Below are positions 50,401 through 57,993 of a DNA stretch of 64,000 nt, in pieces. The notes beneath the pieces are model-generated. The model was not told where the DNA came from, ran no database searches, and was given only the letters and a program-made list of their open reading frames with translations. A program made the translations under genes and the position numbers. Location of the stretch: contig NC_135773.1 of assembly GCF_028453695.1 (NCBI RefSeq), positions 18,910,001 through 18,974,000 on the forward strand, written 5' to 3'. Numbering within the stretch: the stretch's first letter is position 1; each line of letters begins with the position of its first letter. Origin of the DNA: Augochlora pura. Its lineage: Eukaryota; Arthropoda; Insecta; Hymenoptera; Halictidae.

Positions 50401-53400
50401 TTTTCAGAGCCGGTGACCATTATCGTCGGAGCGCCCGACCTATTCGTCAACAAAGGCAGCACCATTAACCTGACCTGCGTGGTGAAGTATGCTCCGGAAC
50501 CGCCGCCCATGATGTCCTGGAGCCACAACACAGAGGTGAATACATCCCAGAGACGAGAATAACATTATTGTCTGACAGATTTCGGTGTGAAGCCTTTATC
50601 CTAAACCTGTGGACAGATTTTAGGCAAAAAGTGATCCGACTAACGATTATCGATTACGACACGTTGGTTATTATAACTGCAGATCTTAGTGCAGGATACA
50701 CATTTCCAGTCACTGTTGCAATAAATGGACGTAATATAGAAGTTCCATTGTTCGTTTGATAATTTTTAATAGCTCGCAAAAATAATCTAACGACGTTATT
50801 AACACATTCCGTGCCACGTGTACATGCTTGCATATTTATTTAATGGGCTAAAAATACTTTATAACAAATCTAGAATTAAAGAATTAATTTCCACCACAAG
50901 AATGGGTCGTAATGAATTCGTTTTGTTATTATATACGATTATTAATAATTACAGATAATATAGCAAGTTTTAATAGAATAACAAATGACTACAGTGAGGA
51001 GTCGAGTAAAAATAGCTCGGCATAGAACGCGTTAAATCTTTTTTATTTTTCTACTGTTTCACTTTAAAATCTGCAGTCTAATGATAACTAATTTATAATA
51101 ATTGAGCACGAAGTAATCTGATTAATGATCAATAATAACAACATTTTAATTATTATATTTTTAATAATTTATAATAACTAGGCTGCTTATGCATTTATGA
51201 AGAAAAAAGAAGTAGAAAAACAGCAAATGTGTATAATAATTAAAACCGTTACAGATGGAAATAAATTTTGATATATTTGCCGTATGTTGCAATCGAAGCA
51301 GAGGATTTCGATTTTCCATAAAGATCCGCAGTCTAATAATAACCAACGAGTTATAATCATTAATCGTTAGCCAAACTAACCAGTATTCGGTTTATTGGTT
51401 TATTTACGTAATTTTTATGATTGTCTGCCAATGATCGCGTTCACGGTGTTTCTACCGAACGTTTTCTCTCGAAAGCTTTCATTCTCTTGGCCTTTGACGA
51501 AGAATCGGGGGAAGATCGCGGAAAACAGGCTCGGATCATTGTATCAATTAAAAAAAAAAGAAATGTACCGATACCGTATCAAAGGAAAAATCCACGGAAC
51601 TTGGTTAACGACCTAATGTTACGCCCGTCGCATAGAGTCGGAGGTATTCGTCGTTCATTTCGCGTTCAGACCGGGTCTTTTGTGCGGGCTCAAAGGGAAT
51701 ACGTCGAGGAAAACGTGACACGCACGCGGCACACCTATCTCTTTACCATTCTTCTCGCGAGTCATGAAGCAAAACACCGTTTGTCTTCGCACGAAGCAAC
51801 GATATTACATGGCGCGGTGTTCCGCTCTGCACTGCGCTGCGCTGCACTGCACTGCGACGCAGTTTCCACGGAAATATGAGAATGCAGAATGCAGAATGCA
51901 GCCGCGAACGGTACCTTTGAAGATATGATTGCGATCCGAAGACTGCGTTGTACCCGAGGATCCAATATTGCTTCTTTTTAACCGTGCCGATGCCATCGGC
52001 GAGTCGCTACGGCGAATCCTCATTCGTGTCTCCTCGGCTACGCAAACGCTCGCCGCCGATCGAAAACATGTTTGCGTTGCATGATTCGAGAAAACTCCTC
52101 CGTCGCTGGAATTTTTCCTTTCCGCTTTATTGTCTAGGGGCAACAAGAACTGCGCGGTCAGTGGAGACGGTATTCCAGACTAACCAGTCGGAAAGGAATC
52201 ATTCGCTTTTGTGTCTTGGAAGTGCGGTTCGAACAATTGGATCCGGGTCCTTAACTCGCGCGCAAGAAAAGTTGCAATTAAAAGGAGAGGTGCGCCGGAA
52301 ACTCGCTTCCAGCGATTCCGAGACCTCTTTGGTTGTCCGGGCGAACGCGCATGAAATATCGATTGCGCGACTTCGACGAATGGCCGGTCGCAATTAAGAA
52401 ACCGGATAGTCCAATTCCGTCTCGGTTTAGAAGGTTCTCTTGCCCTGGGTACGTCCGGCACAATTTGCGACCGACGAGCGAATGCATTTCTTTCGGGTGG
52501 TGTGAAAGCAATTCGGACGTAATCCAGGAAATAAATTGTACCCATCTCGAGTCTGTTTCCCGTAATGTCTTTGGCTCCTGCTTTTTGGAAGTGGTCGTCG
52601 ATTACGTGCCCTGTTCAGCGCTGGAGTAGCTGCTACAACGATAGACGATCCGAGGATAATATATCCTCCGCTTCGAAAACTTTTCTTTACGTCGGTCGGT
52701 CGCTTTCGAGCAATCTCTGAAACGGTCTGTCCGACGGAGGCGGATCTAACAGTCGTTTTATCTGTCCGTCCAGATAATTAATTTCGACTCGCCGCGCGGT
52801 GGCATCAGCCTGGTGACGGAGAAAGGACCCGAAACGACCAGCCGGTTAATGATCCAGAAAGCCGTGCCGAGCGACTCCGGGATCTACACCTGCCAGCCAA
52901 GCAACGCGAATCCCAACAGCATCAAAGTGCACGTTGTCAACGGTCAGTGCTAATTAATATTACAAAGGACCTTCTTCGGCCCGTTTTTTCAACACTCTTA
53001 GCTCCCTTACCGTATATTCGAATAAATTCTAATGTCAGGTGTGCAAGTACTTTTTTATTTAGTAGCTTTTTCCAAGTCGAAGTTGTAATAAAATTTCTAT
53101 ACAAAAAGAATAGTCGATGAAACAAACTCCCTCATTTTCTATAATTTTAACATTGCCCATCTTTCGACGGATGCCTGATTTCAAGAAACTACGCTGTTTC
53201 ATTGTGACGAATTCGTCGATGTAGTTTTGTACACATTCAATTTATTTAAAGTACCTATTTTTGGTTATGTTGACCTATTTGCACAGTATCGTAGTGCTTT
53301 GGAAAGTTAAAAGCGAGCATCGCGAGCCATCAGAGTTCTCGTTACGATATTTCAATTCTAAATAACTCTTATGACTGTCGAAATATGCAGCAGTAAAATT

Positions 53401-55441
53401 AACTGTACACCAAATATATTGCATGTCACTGAAGTAGATATTTAGTTGGCTGCTATGTATAGTTTCTTATTTCACAATTTCTCAGAACATTTAAATGACA
53501 TATAGAGTAGTGGAGCCGGTTTCTGTCGAAGGACTATTTACTGTGTAAAAATATTGCATACATAATTTGTTAAATACAAAGTCAATCCTTATTTATAAAA
53601 AAAATATTAAATCTTGCTATCCAAAAATAAACGAAATAGAAGAATAAAAACATTGGACACGTTTCATTTGAAAACACATAAAGGTAATTATTTGTCTGTT
53701 TCCAAAAATAATTAACTTTATATTCATTGAATAAAACATTTAATCGTTTTATTCTTTTAATCTGTTTTTCTTTTAATAAAAAGATTTAATATTTCTTATT
53801 CGATAAATATAAACAGTAACTGTCTTCGCTATTCTAAAACGTTCCATGGCCATATTTTTTAGGCGTGTCCAACGGATAGCTTTCCTCAAGATCTTTGCTT
53901 CGGTGACAGGGTCCTGAGGGCAAAACCGGGGCTCGGGGCGGCCATGACACGAAATATCGTTGATCGATTCCCGCCGATCCGTCCGTGCTACGGGCCAGTT
54001 TTTCAAACGCGTCGCTCTGGTTCTGGTTCCGATTCCGGTTCCGGTTGAAAATGTCGGTCGCCGCGCGTGTGCCACGAGGTTGTCGCGAGTTACGATCGTG
54101 TGCCGTGACCGCAGCGATCCGACAATTAAGTGAAAGAACGCGCAAACAGACGCTAGCCTGCTCGGCCTGCTGCTCGACTAGGCTCGGACCTCGGTATGGC
54201 GGTGCGGATCAGTCAGCGCGATGACGGTGATAAATCACCGGGTACAGGTACGGGACGTGTCGCATCGATCTGAATTCGCGTCGACTAAGGCCGGGCGCGG
54301 GCCATTCTACCAAGCAATTAACGCTTGAAGTTGATGAATAACAGACCGGAAACTTGGCTTAACTTATTTCGAATTATCGTCGAATCCGCGCGTCGGCGTT
54401 CGCGTCCGTTTCCGGGGCCGCGATAACAACGCTCTTTCGCCGAGGCCGCGATAATTCACCGCGAAACAATTAGTCGGTCGTCGAGATAGCCTCCACTCGA
54501 CGCTCCTCGATTTTTGATACGGGACAAACGGCGAGCAGGAGCGAGTGTGCAGGAGTGTACGCGAGTAACGCGGCCGGAAGCTCTTCATTTACCGATGTCG
54601 AATGAATTCTAAAGGGTCGAGTGCTCGCGTTTACGTCGTGACTGGCGCGATCGTTAAGTTACGCGCGGGTTTTACCGTTTGCTCGACCGATGTCGCCCGA
54701 GCTATTGAAAGTGGTAAACCGTGTCAAACTCGTGGCTTTCAGGGAATTGATACGCGCGGGACGAGGCCAGATCGATCCCGGGCCGCGTCGATTTTCGACC
54801 TAGCGAACTAGCAACCGACGCTTTTCAAGAGCCAGCGCTCGAAGTACGGACTAATTTTTTAAAATCCGCGAACGTTTCTAGCGGGCGGATCTCCTTGCTC
54901 TCGTTGTGTGAACTGGGCGTGACCCGTGAAGTGGGCATGGTCTTGTTGCTCTTCGGGTATCCAAGACAGTGCTCCATAAGGCAATGGTACCTACAGCGAG
55001 TCTAGAGCAATTTAAGGAGCAACCGGAACCTCCTTAAATTTTATACAACTCCTGACACAAGATCAAGCTATCTTATCTCCTTCGCATGAAGTGTAGGCGT
55101 GATCCCCACGGAACGGGTCACGGTTCCGCGGAGCATTCTCTGTCCTTAATCCAGAGCGACGCAGAAGAATCGGGAGCTCTTTAAATCTTACCAAAATCCT
55201 GATAGAAGGCTATCCGTTTTATCGTGTTCGCTTAAAGTAGGCGTGGCCCTCCACGGAGTGGGCGTGTCCACGTTGCTCTCGAGACAGCCGGGAATGGGTA
55301 ACGTACAATTCGAGATGAGAAATTTCTGTTGCAGAGGAGCATCCGGCCGCGATGCATCACGGGGATGGAAGCTCGTCGCACGTCAGGGCGTGGCCGATCG
55401 GTTTTATAATTTTAGCGATAGTTAACGTAATATTTCTATAA
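23410..55441 (+). CDS. dpr: dpr-family two-Ig-domain cell-surface protein, whole gene (6 coding exons, 275 aa)
   Basis: Spliced CDS: 23410-23455, 40530-40696, 47716-47926, 50408-50535, 52774-52942, 55335-55441. That is 828 bases, in frame throughout, with GT/AG at every junction. Visible in order: hydrophobic signal peptide (residues 1-16); Ig domain 1 with Cys62, Trp74, the D-S-G-I-Y-E-C motif and Cys124; Ig domain 2 with Cys165, Trp179, D-S-G-I-Y-T-C and Cys224; an EHPAAM segment; and a hydrophobic C-terminus with no cytoplasmic tail, which suggests a GPI anchor. Potential N-glycosylation sites are Asn49, Asn69 and Asn162. Dpr proteins are neuronal surface proteins that bind DIP partners during synaptic matching (family knowledge). 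Motifs such as VSWVRHRDIH and FDSPRGGISLVTEKG make the family assignment firm. The paralogue is uncertain; it looks closest to the dpr8/9/21 type. In Hymenoptera such genes are often labelled zig-8-like or lachesin-like. Confidence 0.93.
23913..24125. mobile_element. degraded TTAA element, about 213 bp (in dpr intron 1)
   Basis: It begins TTAACCCTTTCTTCC. Its right part (ATTACTAGAAATCTTCATCG...CAGACTCGTTAAAGTATGG) matches the family at 17177 and 4870, but the right terminus has decayed. Confidence 0.55.
25112..25140. repeat. (CGG)n trinucleotide repeat in dpr intron 1
   Basis: Eight or so CGG units ending CGACG. The resulting poly-Gly or poly-Pro frames are not genes. Confidence 0.85.
25426..25447. 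repeat. poly-C / (CT)n tract in dpr intron 1
   Basis: A run of about 14 C followed by CTCTCTCT. Confidence 0.8.
27186..27320. repeat. direct repeat, left copy (partner 29090-29285)
   Basis: ATCTTGCATATTATGTGTTTCTG...AATGAAAATTAATTC...TATACACTTAATA matches 29185-29275 in the same orientation with moderate divergence. The two copies bracket the LINE fragment at 28021-28240. Confidence 0.5.
27925..28016. repeat. short tandem duplication (about 39-bp unit)
   Basis: GGGAGAATTTACTCTGATTAG-AATTATATTAT is followed directly by a second copy beginning TAGGGAGAATTTACTGTGATTAG. It lies immediately upstream of the LINE fragment. Confidence 0.65.
28021..28240 (+). pseudogene. second LINE C-terminal remnant (in dpr intron 1)
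   Basis: The open frame contains GRGAVTDILLVCKVIQNIIS, S-P, and SYRTLYGRYNCLNCLI, the same tail architecture as 19640-20067 (Y/C-K-x-x-x...N-C-x-N-x-L-I). It is a 3'-end fragment without catalytic motifs. It is followed by about 700 bp of AT-rich sequence with no recognisable feature. Confidence 0.6.
29090..29285. repeat. direct repeat, right copy (partner 27186-27320)
   Basis: Matches the left copy through ATCTTGCATATCATGTATTACTG and GAAAATGAATTC. AT-rich, with no gene. Confidence 0.5.
31080..31286. mobile_element. degraded TTAACAC-type element
   Basis: The left TAACACATTACCGACCGGA and the right (reverse-complemented) TAACACAATACGGTCCGGA agree at most positions. The left TTAA has become ATAA. 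Confidence 0.45.
34588..34763. mobile_element. TTAA element, 176 bp (TTAACACTTTACCGACCG termini)
   Basis: The left TTAACACTTTACCGACCG and the right (reverse-complemented) TTAACACTTTGCCGACCG differ at one base. The right half matches the element at 49069-49363 (ATGACAACCAATTCACAGGT and GGCTACCGGTCGG). Confidence 0.8.
34835..35056. mobile_element. mariner-like short inverted-repeat element, about 222 bp
   Basis: TTGTTCGGAAAGTAATTTCG on the left and CGAAACGACTTTCCGAACG on the right are inverted partners that continue into CTCCCAAG/CTTGG. Flanking TA dinucleotides suggest a mariner-type target. The - strand frame inside shows no transposase motif I can recognise. Confidence 0.6.
36626..36643. 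repeat. (GC)n tract
   Basis: Alternating GC run in a CpG-rich part of dpr intron 1. Confidence 0.85.
38226..38357. repeat. (TTCC)n tetranucleotide tract in dpr intron 1
   Basis: About 130 bases of CCTTCCTT-type repeats with variants (CCTGT, CCTCC). Open frames over it on both strands (Ser/Leu/Pro-rich and Lys/Glu/Gly-rich) are translations of the repeat and are not genes. Confidence 0.9.
40351..40432. repeat. short direct repeat, 35-bp unit, period 47
   Basis: TTACCTGTCATACGAATTCT...GTTACGCCGTAAC at 40351 recurs at 40398 with one change. It lies about 100 bases before the acceptor of dpr exon 2, within a CpG-rich block (about 39950-40450) that could be an old long terminal repeat; I cannot confirm that. 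Confidence 0.7.
40530..40696 (+). CDS. dpr: dpr coding exon 2 (N-terminal half of Ig domain 1)
   Basis: The acceptor GATTTTCAG precedes 40530 and the donor is ACG|GTGAGT. After the split Gly codon it encodes 55 residues, including GPHFDTSMQSNFTGLVGK and the first Ig cysteine (VNLVCKVKNLGNRT, Cys62). The GP-x-FDTS...GK pattern is the usual start of Ig1 in Dpr proteins. The intron after it is phase 0, so exon 3 continues directly with VSW. The overlapping ATG reading frame at 40543 is a shadow in another frame. Confidence 0.92.
41476..41501. repeat. (AAT)n trinucleotide repeat
   Basis: Eight or so AAT units in dpr intron 2. Confidence 0.85.
42123..42657. mobile_element. TTAA-bounded element, about 535 bp, with a TACAGGG-type repeat inside
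   Basis: The left end TTAACCCTTTTGCACTCGAAG closely matches the element at 43724. The right end, reverse-complemented as TTAACCCCATTGCGTC, is diverged. Inside, TACAGGGTGGTTTGCG near 42207 and the segment 42395-42530 belong to the dispersed repeat seen at 11840-12485, which suggests an insertion into the TTAA element. Confidence 0.5.
43724..43970. mobile_element. nested TTAA element, 247 bp (TTAACCCTTTGCACTCGA termini)
   Basis: An 18-bp perfect inverted repeat TTAACCCTTTGCACTCGA bounds it, with TTAA at each end. It separates the piggyBac left end from the transposase remnant, so it inserted later. The left terminus is nearly the same as that at 42123. Confidence 0.85.
43974..44394 (+). pseudogene. 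piggyBac transposase C-terminal fragment, frameshifted
   Basis: The first frame (43974-44264) contains EMSIIHSCILYK, FRKILVDQLVGDFRQER-like sequence (YRKILVDQLVGDFRQER) and DCVVCSTRK. A second frame (44212-44394) continues with RRQTSEYCDTCSSKP. The CxxC...CxxC cysteines match the zinc-binding C-terminus of piggyBac transposases. The frame change near 44235-44250 and the lack of the catalytic aspartates show that it is inactive. Confidence 0.75.
44944..45292. mobile_element. TTAA element, 349 bp, with internal tandem palindromes
   Basis: The left TTAACCCTTTCGCTACGGGC and the right (reverse-complemented) TTAACCCTTTCGCTACTACG form the inverted ends. Three 44-bp units start at 45161, 45205 and 45249. 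Each carries the core GCCACTATAGTGGC (AAAG for ATAG in the first) followed by CCGTAG. The termini relate it to 47166-47289. Confidence 0.8.
45161..45288. repeat. three 44-bp tandem units with palindromic core
   Basis: Units start TTGCGGAGAG, TTGCGGAGAG and TTATGAAAGG. Each contains CCACTATAGTGGCCCGTAG or a one-base variant. They lie at the right end of the element at 44944-45292. Confidence 0.85.
47166..47289. mobile_element. TTAA mini-element, 124 bp, with duplicated palindrome
   Basis: The ends are TTAACCCTTTCGCGCCGAGCG and, reverse-complemented, TTAACCCTTTCGCTCCGAACG. Inside, GACGGATATATCCG(C/T)C followed by GTTCGG occurs twice (about 47210 and 47254). It lies 427 bases before dpr exon 3. 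Confidence 0.8.
47716..47926 (+). CDS. dpr: dpr coding exon 3 (C-terminal half of Ig domain 1)
   Basis: The acceptor TTTTGTTGCAG precedes the exon and the donor is TCG|GTGAGT. It encodes residues 72-141: VSWVRHRDIHLLTVG, then YTYTSDQRFEA, WTLRI, and the D-x-G-x-Y-x-C signature (D118, C124). These are the most conserved Dpr residues and include the DIP-binding face known for the family. It ends with a phase-1 split codon that joins exon 4 as Glu142. Confidence 0.96.
48829..49072. mobile_element. possible TTAA element abutting the next one
   Basis: It begins TTAACACATTTCGCACGGG. A weakly matching end (GCACAGATAATATGTTAA) coincides with the TTAA at 49069 that starts the next element. If real, two elements share one target copy. 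Confidence 0.3.
49069..49363. mobile_element. TTAA element, 295 bp (TTAACACTTTAGCGATCG left end)
   Basis: The left end is TTAACACTTTAGCGATCG and the right end, reverse-complemented, TTAACATTTTACCGACCGG. The right 100 bases match 34588-34763. The T-rich (TTTTATTAA)n stretch at 49135-49190 is internal. It lies in dpr intron 3. Confidence 0.7.
50408..50535 (+). CDS. dpr: dpr coding exon 4 (N-terminal half of Ig domain 2)
   Basis: The acceptor is TTTTTCAG and the donor GAG|GTGAAT. It encodes PVTIIVGAPDLFVNKG, then STINLTCVVK with Cys165 and glycosylation site Asn162, then PEPPPMMSW with Trp179. The junction with exon 3 completes an I-V-E-P-V linker between the two Ig domains. The following intron is phase 0. 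Confidence 0.95.
50799..51035. mobile_element. possible TTAA element (TTAACACATTCCGTGCC left end), dpr intron 4
   Basis: The left TTAACACATTCCGTGCC and the right (reverse-complemented) TTAACGCGTTCTATGCC agree at about 13 of 17 positions. AT-rich interior, no coding sequence. Confidence 0.45.
52774..52942 (+). CDS. dpr: dpr coding exon 5 (C-terminal half of Ig domain 2)
   Basis: The acceptor CTGTCCGTCCAG precedes the exon; the donor is AACG|GTCAGT. It encodes residues 185-240: IINFDSPRGGISLVTEKG, the DSGIYTC motif (Cys224), then QPSNANPNSIKVHVVN. This continues exon 4 without a gap. It ends with a phase-1 split codon. No overlapping reading frame of usable length covers it. Confidence 0.95.
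53570..53820. repeat. AT-rich degenerate repeat in dpr intron 5 (related to 59400-59830)
   Basis: TTATTTGTCTGTTT, AATTAACTTTATATTCATTGAATAA and TATTCGATAAATAT recur in similar form in the TTLL3 intron at 59400-59830. Confidence 0.45.
55335..55441 (+). CDS. dpr: dpr coding exon 6 (C-terminal tail and stop)
   Basis: The acceptor TTTCTGTTGCAG precedes the exon. After the split codon (Glu241) it reads EHPAAMHHGDGSSSHV and then a hydrophobic end, RAWPIGFIILAIVNVIFL, and a TAA stop at 55439-55441. The EHPAAM segment follows Ig2 in Dpr proteins generally. The small residues G-D-G-S-S-S followed by a hydrophobic stretch that reaches the last residue are what a GPI-attachment signal looks like. A single-pass membrane anchor without a tail is the alternative. 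A longer overlapping frame from 55243 is a shadow. Confidence 0.88.
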
Positions 55442-55743
55442 GAAGAACAAGGGAGCAGCCCTCGAGCGGAAGAAGAGACGAATATAAAAGGGAGAAAACG
55501 GAAGGGACACGTACTTACCCGACACGACGTTGCAGCGCGGTTTCGAACGGTCGCGTTCATTTCTGGGTAAATATTTGTGCAGGGTAAAACCGAATATTAC
55601 CTACATTTACATTGAATTTCCGTGACCAAAACAGTTTTCGAATATCAGCACGGCACAATAATCGGTAAGAGCGTAGTATTTTGTTAAGATATATCATCAA
55701 GAACGAATAACTTACGACGTCTAAATTTATTGTATTATTTGTA

Positions 55744-55774
55744 AATAAATTTATTGTATGTACATATCAATAAA
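55744..55774 (+). terminator. candidate dpr polyadenylation signals
   Basis: Two AATAAA hexamers, at 55744-55749 and 55769-55774, lie about 300-330 bases after the dpr stop codon, followed by T/G-rich sequence. They are plausible 3'-end signals for dpr. Confidence 0.55.
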
Positions 55775-57105
55775 ACGATTGTCTTTATCTTTCAGACTTT
55801 GTTTCTGATCCGTGTCACAAGAGAGCATCACGGCGCGTTACTCTTTCTCCCCCTATCCCTCCTTTGATCGTACTGTTCCGTGGCCGCGGTCTCTAAACTC
55901 CCCCCGTTCAACAAAGCTCCCACGCCTATCAGCGCGAGCTGCGCGAGTCGTGTCAACTGCCCGCGCGAAAGAGTTTCGCGCGCGAGCGGCAAGAGCGAGT
56001 GGTTCCCTTGATCGACTCTCTCTCTCTCGCGAACGCATTCAGCCGGCGCGGCGTTTCTGCCTGGAACTTGCCGAAAGAAACGTCGACGCAGCGACACCGA
56101 CCGCCTAATGACAACGTTAATTACTTCGTCTATCTCGCGGCCATTAATTACACACCGCGGTGCAACTGACTTTCCCCGGGAAAGGTAAAGCACGCGCGCC
56201 GGTGCCGGCCGACAAAAACCGGTAAAATACGAGCGCAACCAACATTCTCGAACCCTGACAAACTCGGGAACAAAATTCGCCGTTGCTTCGTTACCGCTGT
56301 TGAAAGTAACGCGATCTACGCCGGTCAGCTTGTAACCGCACGGGGGGGAAAAAGCAAGTCAGCCGTGCTTCTAATTGCTTGGGTGTAACAAACAGGAGGA
56401 TAAGCGCCCTCCTATTATTTCTTTCGTTTTCACATATGTTGTGGTAATCGAGAAACTAAGCGGTACATGTTCTTTTTAATACCAGCAGTAATTCCATTTC
56501 AAGGGGGCGAAACTCACCCCCGAAAGTTTAGCGTGCGACGAGAATAATTGAAACGCTTCGTGGAAACACGGATTCCCCTTGAATTTTAATGTTTCATGCT
56601 AAACTTTCGGTGGTGGTTCTTAACTCTGTTGTGTGCACCGAATTATCGCCGATGTGAACAACGTATCGTTTAATTTTTTGAGTGCTGCACCGATATGAAA
56701 ACGATGAAAATTATAAGCGGACACTTGCCTACTGTCCCGTGCAAGTCCCAGCGCAATGAATTGTCCACAAAATTTGATTCCCTTCCCGCGTTTCTTGCAA
56801 TCCCCATCGAGAAGAAAGCGCGTCATCGTCTCTGTCAGATTTTGGCAGCTCGATGGAAACGTTAAGAGCACGAAATAGATTTACGAGCTACTGGGACGAT
56901 AACTTTTATAGCGTCTCGGAGCGTTATCCGCAGCCGGTCGCGTCTTCGCGCGGAACAGACCTGTACCACGCACGAAAACGATGATAAGTATTCTCTCGAA
57001 TGCCAATTAACAGAGTCCCATCCCGTAGATCGGTCGAGTTTTACCGAATCCACGCGTTTTAGTTTACCAACTATCGACCAGAAACGGTCGGCCGAGTGCA
57101 GCGAT

Positions 57106-57124
57106 GCACGCGCGCGCGCGCGCG
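57106..57124. repeat. (CG)n tract downstream of the TTLL3 stop codon
   Basis: Alternating CG run about 30 bases past the TTLL3 stop codon on the - strand, in the presumed 3' untranslated region. Confidence 0.85.
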
Positions 57125-57154
57125 ACTGCACAAGTGCGAACGCGAGTGCTCGTA

Positions 57155-57477
57155 TCAGTTGGCCGCGGTGCAACGGGCGGTATTCAAGTAGTCGATGAAG
57201 TCAACTATTTGCGGTTCTCTCATGCGTGGTATCATAGGTGGAGCGGTCCATGCACGGTGATGCTGCTGCTGTTGCTGTTGCGGCGGTTTCGGCCAGCCGC
57301 TGCTTGGCTTCCCCTTCTTTTTATCCCGTTTCCGCGGGTGCTCTTGCAGCGTTATCGACTTGCCGAAGACGAACAGACAGGGGCCGAGGTAAGGTCGAAA
57401 GTCGGGTATGCTCTGCTTGTACACCAGGCTGAAGCCGCCTGTGTCGGCCGTCGCGTTCACAGGCACATCCATTATCA
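57155..57477 (-). CDS. TTLL3: TTLL3 exon 9 (C-terminus and stop)
   Basis: The acceptor TTTATTCCAG completes Val630. The exon encodes IMDVPVNATADTGGFSLVYKQ, matching the family's conserved D-x-G-x-F-x-L-x-YKQ, then a basic stretch (RKRDKKKGKP), a proline/glutamine tract of six Gln, and a short tail ending at the stop at 57155. The tail is shorter than the long disordered tail of vertebrate TTLL3. The + strand frame at 57104-57649 overlaps it and is a shadow. Confidence 0.9.
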
Positions 57478-57952
57478 CTGGAATAAATTAAACATCAGCC
57501 ACCCGACCGCATATTTGTTTACCCACTTGTCCCAGTTTCTCGTCGGGTTCCAAATAAAATATGTAATTCCGTCTGGAACGAGCCGCGCGCGCAGCCGAAG
57601 GTGGATAAAGCGGGGTAATCCGGTGAACGAGACGACAAACGGTGGATGAAAAAAAAGGGGATTGGTTGTCGGTCAGGAACCCGAGGTCGTCCGAGGCCAG
57701 GAAAGAAGCCTCGAAGGCTTCTCGCCCGACCTAGATTCGATCAGGGAAAATTAAAGCTATTTCGGTGGGAGTGTCTCGGCCGAAAGAGAGTCGAAGGTTG
57801 CCCGCTCGATTCGTATTCCTATCCTGGACCGGGCAAAGTTGTTTAATCAGAGGACCCGGGGACGCGACGGCAGTCGATACTATATAGTAGATTCTCAAAA
57901 GCTTGTTCGAATATTCCGAAGGAGAAACATCGGAGACAGGGACAGGGGGGCA

Positions 57953-57993
<41 letters not shown>

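Larger units (their letters stand above)
55442..57154. other. intergenic region between convergent dpr and TTLL3
   Basis: It holds the dpr 3' end (polyadenylation signals near 55744-55774) and the TTLL3 3' end. A CpG-rich block at 55850-56350 gives chance frames on both strands. I see no other gene. Confidence 0.6.

Noticed and set aside
51421..52397. Open frames of about 150 codons in dpr intron 4
   Set aside because: No domain or splice support, and antisense frames are equally open. The real exon 5 begins only at 52774.
57104..57649. 181-codon + strand frame
   Set aside because: Antisense to TTLL3 exon 9, whose - strand product has conserved family motifs.
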